Positions 1-6,100 of a stretch of DNA of 8,450 nt are shown piece after piece (the stretch's first letter is position 1; the number at the start of each line of letters is the position of its first letter). The stretch comes from Bryobacteraceae bacterium. Lineage in GTDB: Bacteria > Acidobacteriota > Terriglobia > Bryobacterales > Bryobacteraceae. The translations under genes were made by a program, and so were the position numbers. The stretch lies in the NCBI GenBank assembly GCA_029975915.1, contig JARKOC010000280.1, positions 1 through 8,450 on the forward strand, in the 5' to 3' direction. The notes below the pieces were generated by a model that worked only from the letters and a program-made list of their open reading frames with translations, was not told where the DNA came from and did no database searches.

Positions 1-138
1 CCAGGCGGAGAAGGCGTCGCTGGCCAGGAAGTCCCCCAGGATGCACAGGCGCTTGATGTTGCGTTGGGCAGCCGAGGCCAGCATCAGGCGCAGGGTGGTC
101 GTGTCGTGTTCCGGCACTTCCACGTCGCTGATGAGCAT
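1..138 (-). CDS. Metallophosphoesterase-like protein, N-terminal part (runs off left edge)
   Basis: Read on the minus strand, an ATG at 138-136 opens a frame of 46 codons that stays open to base 1, so the 3' part lies outside the window. The start is supported by GAGGG about 7 bases upstream. The peptide begins MLISDVEVPEHD and has CILGDFLASDAFSAW at residues 32-46. The spacing of an N-terminal SD-x-x-x-P-x-HD block and a hydrophobic-GDF block matches motifs I and II of calcineurin-like phosphoesterases, which hydrolyse phosphomono- or diesters with two metal ions. The usual motif I is D-x-H; here the third position is Glu7, so activity is uncertain. The frame stays open upstream of the ATG, and the stretch coded by 139-168 (DILITEGDA) also looks protein-like, so the true start may lie further up, within or beyond the palindrome at 172-185. 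Family call is by motif only. Confidence 0.55.
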   Translation of the reverse strand, partial: MLISDVEVPEHDTTTLRLMLASAAQRNIKRLCILGDFLASDAFSAW

Positions 139-171
139 GGCGTCACCCTCAGTGATGAGGATGTCCTGGGG

Positions 172-185
172 GTTCTGTACAGAAT
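172..185. promoter_or_regulatory. 14-bp palindrome copy 1 (RTTCTGTACAGAAY)
   Basis: GTTCTGTACAGAAT, with a perfect 12-bp core. It lies 34 bases upstream of the ATG of the leftward phosphoesterase gene and starts unit 1 of the tandem repeat. A dyad of this length is typical of a dimeric regulator site; no regulator is identified. Confidence 0.55.
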
Positions 186-303
186 GGAGGCTTCCAGGCG
201 ATTGGCATCCAGGTTCCGGGGAGGGCAGCCACAGCAGGCTGACCATGGATAGCGTTGGGGAAGGCTGTCCTGGTGGTAGGGAACCGGAGCAACTACGCTC
301 AAC

Positions 304-317
304 GTTCTGTACAGAAT
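304..317. promoter_or_regulatory. 14-bp palindrome copy 2
   Basis: GTTCTGTACAGAAT, identical to copy 1 over all 14 bases, at the start of tandem unit 2. Confidence 0.55.
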
Positions 318-417
318 CAGACTTCCCAGTGATTGGCATCCAGGCACCTGGGAGGGCAACCGCGGCAATCTGACCATGGATAGAGTCTGGGCAGGCATCC
401 TGGTAGGGCCGCGGGAC

Positions 418-431
418 ATTCTTTACAGAAC
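418..431. promoter_or_regulatory. 14-bp palindrome copy 3 (one core mismatch)
   Basis: ATTCTTTACAGAAC: one G-to-T change in the 12-bp core breaks the dyad at one position. It starts the third repeat unit. Confidence 0.45.
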
Positions 432-525
432 TGAGCAAGGTGAGCCGTGTGGGCAACTCACAGCATTCTGCATGGCCAGGCTACCGGAGATCGTCCCAGG
501 GAGCAGTAGGTGGGTGGGGCGGGAC

Positions 526-539
526 ATTCTGCACAGAAT
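526..539. promoter_or_regulatory. 14-bp palindrome copy 4 (one core mismatch)
   Basis: ATTCTGCACAGAAT: one T-to-C change near the centre; outer arms intact. It closes the repeat array and is followed by an AT-rich run at 541-549. Confidence 0.45.
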
Positions 540-666
540 GATTTTTTATAGGGCGATCGGCGCTTTTGGGGAGGGATGTCAGGACCCCCGTCCATTCGGC
601 GGCAGACGTCTCTCCTCTCTTTTGCTTCACGAGACTCTCAAAAACCTGTTCCTGCGTGACTGAGCC

Positions 667-696
667 TTGCAAATATGGTGGGACGAGAAGTACAAT
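667..696 (+). promoter_or_regulatory. Candidate sigma-70-type promoter for the leader ORF and helicase
   Basis: TTGCAA at 667-672 and TACAAT at 691-696 are separated by 18 bases, a near-consensus spacing, in a locally AT-rich stretch. Transcription would start near 703. The first transcribed bases would include the half-palindrome at 720-729 and then the leader ORF at 764. Called from sequence likeness only. Confidence 0.4.
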
Positions 697-719
697 AGAC
701 ACATTCTAATCTATGGGAG

Positions 720-729
720 GTTCTGTACT
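720..729. promoter_or_regulatory. Half-copy of the 14-bp palindrome
   Basis: GTTCTGTACT matches the left arm and centre of the palindrome; the right arm is replaced by TATC. It sits about 20 bases downstream of the predicted transcription start, where a bound protein could block transcription. It may also be a decayed copy. Confidence 0.3.
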
Positions 730-763
730 ATCTATCGATCCTACTCACTGAAAAGGAGGCATC

Positions 764-847
764 ATGCTGAACATTTTTTCTGCTCCTTCCCCATATTTAT
801 CACCCCTGACTTATCCTCCGAAGTTCTCTACAACCTTTTCACCCTGA
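764..847 (+). CDS. Possible 27-aa leader peptide
   Basis: ATG at 764-766, preceded by AAAAGGAGG (751-759) at a 4-base gap, opens a 27-codon frame ending in TGA at 845-847. The peptide begins MLNIFSAPSPYLSPLTYPP and is rich in Pro, Ser, Thr and Tyr, with no charged patch except one Lys and no recognisable domain. The Shine-Dalgarno core AAGGAGG is the same as the one in front of the helicase gene, and much stronger than those of the large kinase and integrase genes. The frame ends 10 bases before a perfect palindrome and a hairpin, which resembles a leader-peptide arrangement upstream of a regulated gene. It could also be a chance ORF behind an AG-rich run, as nothing but the ribosome-binding site supports translation. 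Confidence 0.35.
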   Translation: MLNIFSAPSPYLSPLTYPPKFSTTFSP

Positions 848-857
848 GTGACTGTTC

Positions 858-873
858 GACACCATATGGTGTC
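858..873. promoter_or_regulatory. Perfect 16-bp palindrome (operator or hairpin)
   Basis: GACACCATATGGTGTC is a complete dyad with no central gap. It lies between the leader ORF stop and the helicase gene. It is unrelated in sequence to the 14-bp palindrome family, so a different protein, or an RNA fold, would be involved. Confidence 0.45.
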
Positions 874-876
874 TGA

Positions 877-892
877 GCTGTCAATCGACAGC
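877..892 (+). repeat. Small hairpin next to the 16-bp palindrome
   Basis: GCTGTC-AATC-GACAGC: six-base-pair stem and four-base loop, three bases after the palindrome. No T-run follows, so it is not a standard intrinsic terminator. Together the two dyads give tandem stems in the helicase leader. Confidence 0.4.
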
Positions 893-1044
893 ATCGAGTT
901 CTCCAGTCGTTCACACTGATTGAACATAGACCGGTCAGTCTGTAGTCCCTACAAGACCGTCTACATTGGGCGCCATAGCTCAACGTTAACCCGTCTCAGG
1001 TTCGCACTGGGCGTGTATAGATTGACATGTGACATGCTCCGTCG

Positions 1045-1058
1045 ACGAACGGGTTCGT
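1045..1058. repeat. Short inverted repeat upstream of the helicase gene
   Basis: ACGAAC-GG-GTTCGT, six-base arms around two bases. It resembles a Gram-positive LexA box (GAAC-N4-GTTC) but the gap is two bases, not four, so it is not called as an SOS box. Confidence 0.3.
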
Positions 1059-1092
1059 TACGTGATGTCTCATCGCCTGGTTCACTCATACG

Positions 1093-1100
1093 AAGGAGGA
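1093..1100 (+). promoter_or_regulatory. Ribosome-binding site that fixes the helicase start
   Basis: AAGGAGGA ends eight bases before the ATG at 1109. This near-perfect Shine-Dalgarno sequence decides in favour of ATG 1109 over the in-frame TTG at 920, which has none. Confidence 0.75.
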
Positions 1101-1108
1101 TTGACAAC

Positions 1109-2764
1109 ATGACTCATCCATTTTCGTCTGATTCTACTCTCTCCTCAAATGAGCAGCCTAAGGGACAGCCCCTTTCCCTCTTCCGACCAGGGTGGAATAC
1201 TGCTACTGAACCGCACCTCAGGCTCGTCCGACCTTTACGCATTGAGCCTGATTCGCAATCTCCTGAGCTTGTGGACAAGGTTCCTCCTCCAGAAGCAGTT
1301 GCTTCACAGCAACCTTCGGGAGATCAGGCATGCAATCTGCATCCACCATCAGATTTTGAAAAGACCCTGTCAACACAGACCCTGCAGCAGCTGGACACCT
1401 TCAAACTCACAGACACTGGGCAAGCAGAGGCCTTCAGTTACTTGTTCGCAGACAGGCTTCACTATATCTCAGACGTCAGAAAATGGTTGATATGGCTAGA
1501 GAGTGGACATCACTGGTATGTGGATCATGAAAGTACGATCGTCCAGTATGTCATCAAGGCTGCACGAGCACGCCAAGCAGCAATTGCACTCTCATCGGGC
1601 TACTCGTATACATCACGTGAGCAACTCGTCAGACGTCAAACCGCCGAGAATAGGGCTGAGAAGCTGGAATCTCTGACAAAAATCAAGGCTGTGACAGCAA
1701 TTGCGGCGACAATGCAGGGAATCTGCATTGGCATCGACAAGCTCGATACCCACAAAAACCTGCTTGGTGTCGCCAATGGTGTAATTGATCTCAAGACGGG
1801 CATCATACGCCCAGGTCAGCGCGAAGATCTCATCACCCATTCGACAAACATCCATTATGCTCCTGACTCATCGGCTCCCCGATGGATTCAGTTCCTCACC
1901 GAGATCTTCCAGGCGAATCAGGAACTCATTTCGTTCATTCAACGCGCCGTGGGCTATTCAATCACTGGTTCGATGTCTGAACAAGTTTTCTTCATCTGTC
2001 ACGGCCCTGGGAGCGACGGCAAATCTGTCTTTCTGAACATCCTCCAGTTGATAGGCGGCGACTACGCAGTCAACACACCCATCCAGACCTTTCAGTCTGG
2101 CATGCAAACTACCATTGGAAACGATGTGCTTCGCCTGCGCAGCAAACGAATAGTCACGGCTTCAGAAATCGAGAAGGATACTTCCTTGAATGCCGGCCGT
2201 ATCAAGGCGCTCACGGGCGGAGACCTGGTGACCGGACGCGGGCTCTATCTGGATTTCTCACGCGCCTCGGATTTCTACCCAGAAGCGCATATCTGGCTTG
2301 CCACCAATTACCTGCCTACCATCGCAACCGATGACAAGGGGATGTGGCGTCGTGTAATCGTCCTTGAGTTCACTAAGGAATTTGGGGAGGCCGAAAAAGA
2401 CCTCGAGCTATTCGAAGTACTGAAGAGTGAACGGGGGGGAATTCTGGCTTGGGCTATCGAGGGAGCCACAAAGTGGTATCAAGAAGGTCTTTGCATCCCC
2501 GAGTCCGTTCGCAAGGCTATCACCGAGTATCGCAACCAGGGCGACTGGCTTAGTGATTTCCTGACTGAATGTGCAATCATAGACGAAGAGTCTAGCGTGG
2601 GGGCAGGTGAAATCCAGAACGCGTATCGGGCATGGGCATTTAAGGAAGGCACGAGACCAGTCAGCACACAGGAATTGTCTAGGGTTCTTCAGGGGCGCGG
2701 GTTCCCGAAAACCAGGGGGTCGGTCAGTCGTGCATATGAGTACCATGGCCTGAGGCTGCAATAG
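1109..2764 (+). CDS. Phage/plasmid D5/P4-type SF3 helicase (replication protein)
   Basis: 551 residues from the ATG that follows AAGGAGGA. Residues 1 to about 100 are Ser/Pro/Gln-rich and look unstructured. From about 105 to 280 is the helical D5_N-type region (with ANGVIDLKTG before the ATPase). The superfamily 3 ATPase follows: Walker A GPGSDGKS at 299-306 (Lys305), the Walker B-like TASEIE with the acidic pair at 353 and 355, KALTGGD, the sensor WLATN ending at Asn400, and the arginine motif MWRRVIVLEF from 412. Residues from about 470 to the end resemble the winged-helix tail seen in P4-like proteins. In phages and integrative elements such proteins unwind the origin as hexameric rings. 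Many family members carry an N-terminal primase domain; I see none here, so priming must come from elsewhere. Composition is near 50% GC, lower than the integrase and kinase, consistent with separate ancestry. Confidence 0.9.
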   Translation: MTHPFSSDSTLSSNEQPKGQPLSLFRPGWNTATEPHLRLVRPLRIEPDSQSPELVDKVPPPEAVASQQPSGDQACNLHPPSDFEKTLSTQTLQQLDTFKLTDTGQAEAFSYLFADRLHYISDVRKWLIWLESGHHWYVDHESTIVQYVIKAARARQAAIALSSGYSYTSREQLVRRQTAENRAEKLESLTKIKAVTAIAATMQGICIGIDKLDTHKNLLGVANGVIDLKTGIIRPGQREDLITHSTNIHYAPDSSAPRWIQFLTEIFQANQELISFIQRAVGYSITGSMSEQVFFICHGPGSDGKSVFLNILQLIGGDYAVNTPIQTFQSGMQTTIGNDVLRLRSKRIVTASEIEKDTSLNAGRIKALTGGDLVTGRGLYLDFSRASDFYPEAHIWLATNYLPTIATDDKGMWRRVIVLEFTKEFGEAEKDLELFEVLKSERGGILAWAIEGATKWYQEGLCIPESVRKAITEYRNQGDWLSDFLTECAIIDEESSVGAGEIQNAYRAWAFKEGTRPVSTQELSRVLQGRGFPKTRGSVSRAYEYHGLRLQ

Positions 2765-2776
2765 GCCTACACCGAA

Positions 2777-2869
2777 AGGATCGAGAGGATCGAGACGTCC
2801 TTTCCTATTCTTTCTATTTTGGGTTCAAGAAAAAAGAAGAAGGGAAACGACAAACATCCTCTCGATCCT
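2777..2869. repeat. Long imperfect stem-loop with 9-bp GGATCGAGA-type repeats
   Basis: AGGATCGAGAGGAT at 2777-2790 is the exact reverse complement of 2856-2869. Each arm is built of tandem 9-bp repeats (GGATCGAGA twice on the left; TCCTCTCGA-type copies on the right). Between the arms, a pyrimidine-rich run (2798-2820) can pair imperfectly with a purine-rich run (2827-2846), around a loop near 2821-2826. It starts 12 bases after the helicase stop codon, so a terminator or mRNA-end structure is plausible; an origin-type element is the alternative. Confidence 0.6.
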
Positions 2870-2903
2870 CTCGTCTGTGCCATGCACTGATAGAGTCAGT
2901 ACC

Positions 2904-2917
2904 ATTCTGTACAGAAC
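2904..2917. promoter_or_regulatory. 14-bp palindrome copy 5
   Basis: ATTCTGTACAGAAC with a perfect 12-bp core, 140 bases after the helicase stop and far from any gene start seen here. This position weakens a purely promoter-operator reading of the palindrome family. Confidence 0.5.
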
Positions 2918-2919
2918 CT

Positions 2920-2951
2920 CACCCGGTTGGGAGTTCACCCCCGGCCGGGTG
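2920..2951. repeat. GC-rich inverted repeat after palindrome copy 5
   Basis: CACCCGG at 2920-2926 pairs with CCGGGTG at 2945-2951. Within it CCCGGCCGGG (2940-2949) is itself a 10-bp palindrome, so two alternative folds exist. It lies about 195 bases beyond the stop of the leftward kinase/NACHT gene. No T-run follows on either strand. Confidence 0.4.
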
Positions 2952-3095
2952 TGCTTATATCCCGGCCAGCCCATCACCAAGCAGCGCAGACCCCAGGTAT
3001 CCGCGTATGTTCCAGGTTGGTCGTGGTGACAAGCAATTGGGAGGGAACACGCTTCCCACACCCGCCTCGCTGACACAACCACCGTGGCTGAGAAC

Positions 3096-3197
3096 TAGGC
3101 ACGATCAGAGAAAACACGATGCTAACGCCGTGCAGGGACCAGCAATCAGGGGAATGGTAGGCGACAGGCAACTCGGAAACCCTGGGAATCGTGCCTA
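3096..3197. repeat. Inverted repeat linking the 3' end of the large gene to downstream DNA
   Basis: TAGGCACGAT (3096-3105) is the exact reverse complement of 3188-3197. The second arm lies inside codons 1235-1238 of the kinase/NACHT/FGE gene, in its candidate variable region; the first lies about 40 bases beyond the stop. A 10-bp match can occur by chance, so significance is uncertain. Confidence 0.3.
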
Positions 3198-6100
3198 AGA
3201 CCAGGGAGATTTGAGGAACGGGCGGCAGAGCGAGCGACCCTGGGGAAGCTATTCCACGACCCGCCACGCACAACCCGGACATCATATCCTTCAAGCGAAT
3301 TGTCCATCGCACCAAGGCCGTCTTCATACTTCCAGCCCGATTTCGTCGCACACCACTCCCAAACGTTGCCACACAAGTCCATCACACCGTACGGCGACTT
3401 TCCCAATGGATACATACCTACAGGGGTTGTGCGATGCAAGTAATACGGACCCGCCTCGCCGTAGGTCTCATTGAGATTTGCATATCCACTAATGTATTCA
3501 TCTCCCCATGGATATACGCGCCCGTCTGAACCTCGCGCTGCCTTTTCCCACTCAGCTTCATTCGGCAGTCCCACTTCCCATTCCGTTGGAAGGGGTGACT
3601 GACCGCTCGACCGAAGCTTCTCTGTCAGCCACCTACAGAACGCCACCGCCTCATGCCATGTCACACGTACTACAGGATGGTTGAGGCTGCGCCACTCACG
3701 ATCGTACCAGAACGACTGAAGTTGGTGCTTCTCCTCTCGCCATTTCAGGCCATCCGCGGTCCAGTAGTCGTCGGTGGTGTAACCACCTTCTGGGCCTTCC
3801 GCAAAAGCCATATATTGGGCATAAGTCACTGGATAGCGGGCTATCCAGTACGTATACGGGAGAACTACCAACAGCTTCTCGTTCCCGATCAGGAACTGGC
3901 CGGCCTCGACCGGCACCCAATCAATGTCCGGCAGGTAGTTATCTTCGTCCACACTCACGCCCTTGCGATCATCCGCCTCCAGCCTTCCCAGCACCCGGTA
4001 AGCCGCCGCCCGGCCACGGGGGTCCGGCTCCGTTGTACAACTGGTGGCACCAGCAACCAAAGCTTGCCGCGTCTCCAGCTCCACGTCGTCCAGGGTCAGC
4101 CCAGCCCCGTTGCGCTCGATGACGTCCAGTGCCGTCTCCGGGCTGATTCCAGCCAGCCAGCGGGCAGCCTGGTTGGCTCCTCGCGCCCCGCCCAAGAACT
4201 CGCCCAGGATGACCAGCGTCTCGCGCCAGACTCCGGCATCCCACCAGGCTGAGTCGAATAACTCAGCCACTCGGCGGTGGGAGTGCTCGGCTTCATCGGC
4301 GGCCATCTTCTCCAACAGAATCTTCGCCGCGAAATACTCCTGCAGCAATTGATGAGCAAACCGGAGTTCGTCTCCCTGCGCGCTGAGGATGTTGGCGTCG
4401 GTGGCGGCGCGGAGGAGCGCGGCCGCGTCCGGCCGTTCAACCGCCTTGAGCGCATCCGCCGCGCTGATGACCGTGCGTTTGGCGGCCTGCAGCGCCCGCG
4501 CCAGGGCCACCAGCGCCGCCTGGATGGCATTCGGCTCCAGGAACGGGTCGCCGCGCCGGGCGGCCGTCCTGGCTTCGCGGCTCAGCATCTGCTCGATGAA
4601 CTGCCCAAACAACTCGGCGCGGCTGTCCGGCAGCGTCCCCGCGCTCGCCTCACAGGTGCGGCAAAGCAGGTCGCTCATGTAAGGATTACGCGCCAGCGGA
4701 ATCAGGCGTGCGCCACTATGCATAGCATACCAATCATCTGGCGGGTAGAGTGACTTACTCAGACGCCCCCATTTCGTCTTGGCATCCCAGAAGCGCTCAC
4801 TCTCATTCGCCACCTGAACTTTCTCCCAGAAGATGAACAATGCCTCTGTGCCGCCCATCCGCTGCCAGAGCGACGCGCCCATCCCATCCGGCAGGCGCTT
4901 GTGGACAAGTTCGCGGATAGCGGGCAGTTCCAGGTCGCGCAGCAGCACCTGTTCCAGCGGCTTGAGATCGGTCAGGTCGTCCTCGCTGTAGTCGCGCACC
5001 CGGCAGGAAACCACGAAGTAGGGCGCATGCTTCAGGTATTCGACCAACTCGTGCAGTTGCCCGTTGCCGCGCGGCATCTCGTTCAGCGCGTCGCACAGCA
5101 GGACGAGCCGCTTCTCGCGCAGGAGCTGGTCGTGGTAGGTGTCCAGCGTGTCCAGGGCCGCCTTGACAAAGTTCGTGAACGTCCCGCCAGTGTACTTGTT
5201 CAGGCGAACCAGCACCGGGATCAGGCGGCGTCCGCCGCTGCCCTTTAGCCAGGCACGGGCGTAGTCCGCCTGCAAGCGCTGCAGCATCCAGGTCTTGCCG
5301 CTGCCCGGCTCACCAATCAGCATGGCGCGATCGAGCGTCAGCAGCCGATCCCGCACGTTCTCGACAAAGGCCGGGTTGCTTTCGTCCTTCGGGGAGACGT
5401 GGTCGGCATTGATCGCGGCCGAGGCCCTGGCAAACAGATCGTCGGCATCCTCCCAGAGGGGATGCGCGGTTCCCGGCGGGGCCAGCCGGCGGAGGGTCTG
5501 GTCGCCCGCCAGCTCGACAAAGTGCGCTCGCAGCTCATCGTACAGCTCATCCGTCACCCACTTAAGGTAGTCCTGGATGCGCGGCTCGATGTTCGCCGGG
5601 TCAATCCGCCAGTTGCGCAGATCGCTGAGAAATGCGCGGGCGGTTGGGTAGCGATCGGCCGGGTCTTTCGCCGCCGCCTTGCTCAGAATGCGCAGGACCT
5701 CATCGGCCAAGTGCCGGTCGGCTGGCAGATCGGCGCAGCAGTGGGCGTTGCCCAGTTCCAGGTCGTTCTTGTGCTGGAAGGGCAGATGGCCGGTCAACAG
5801 CTCGTAGGCCAGGATGCCCAGCGCGTACAGGTCGGTCCGGCGGCTGAGCGGTTTTCCCTGCCACTGCTCCGGGGCCATGTAGCGCCCGGTCCCCACCGGC
5901 TTGCCATCGTCGGTCAGCCGTTCGTCACCGCCCGCGCTGAACACGAGGCCGAAATCAGCCAGATGCAGGGTTTCGCCGTCCGCGCCGATCAGGATGTTCT
6001 CCGGTTTGACATCCCGGTGGATCAGTTCATGGTGGCGGTCGTGGACGTAGTCCAGCGCCGCCCCGATCTGTTCCAGCCAGCCCAGGGCCGTCTCCTCAGG

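Larger units (their letters stand above)
171..539. repeat. Degenerate tandem repeat, period about 132 bp, palindrome at each unit boundary
   Basis: Unit 1 (about 171-302) and unit 2 (about 303-416) are clearly homologous. ATTGGCATCCAGG occurs at 201-213 and 332-344, and CTGACCATGGATAG at 239-252 and 370-383, both offset by 131 bases. The palindromes at 173 and 305 are offset by 132. GGAGGGCA and TCCTGGT-like blocks are shared as well. A third, shorter and more diverged unit (about 417-524) ends in GCGGGACATTCT like unit 2 and is closed by the palindrome at 526-539. Units differ by many substitutions, so this is old duplication, not a recent slip. Confidence 0.75.
139..763. other. Non-coding region between the phosphoesterase and the helicase leader
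   Basis: About 625 bases with no convincing gene on either strand. Its content is a degenerate tandem repeat at about 171-539, four 14-bp palindromes, a degenerate half-site near 465-476, a promoter-like sequence at 667-696 and a half-palindrome at 720-729. The part from about 541 onward is not repetitive and becomes AT-rich past 690. The position between a leftward and a rightward gene fits a divergent control region, and could also fit a replication origin for the neighbouring helicase gene; the latter is inference. Confidence 0.6.
2765..3145. other. Non-coding region between helicase and kinase/NACHT gene ends
   Basis: 381 bases between convergent gene ends. It holds a long stem-loop (2777-2869), one copy of the 14-bp palindrome (2904-2917), a GC-rich inverted repeat (2920-2951) and one arm of an inverted repeat whose other arm is inside the downstream gene (3096-3105). 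Short open frames here lack ribosome-binding sites and domain likeness. Confidence 0.6.

Noticed and set aside
172..539. CRISPR array
   Set aside because: The repeats are spaced 108-132 bases apart, the between-repeat DNA is itself homologous from unit to unit, and there is no 25-40 bp direct repeat or cas gene.
481..702. 73-codon minus-strand frame with a partly protein-like middle (TQEQVFESLVKQKRGE)
   Set aside because: It starts with GTG, has no ribosome-binding site, overlaps the candidate promoter and palindrome copy 4, and ends in a Pro-rich string. A decayed gene fragment is possible but unsupported.
667..876. 69-codon plus-strand frame from TTG 667
   Set aside because: Its start codon is the -35 box of the promoter candidate, there is no ribosome-binding site, and its residues have no family likeness. 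The ATG 764 frame has far better start signals.
1045..1058. LexA/SOS box
   Set aside because: GAAC-GG-GTTC has a 2-base centre whereas the Gram-positive LexA box needs 4, and no other copy is seen.
920..1108. N-terminal extension of the helicase from the in-frame TTG at 920
   Set aside because: No Shine-Dalgarno sequence at 920, Arg/Ser/Tyr-rich residues without domain likeness, and an excellent ribosome-binding site at the internal ATG 1109.
2974..3372. 132-codon minus-strand frame overlapping the end of the large gene
   Set aside because: It overlaps the conserved RGGSW...GFR end of the FGE-like domain in another frame and has no domain likeness or good start.
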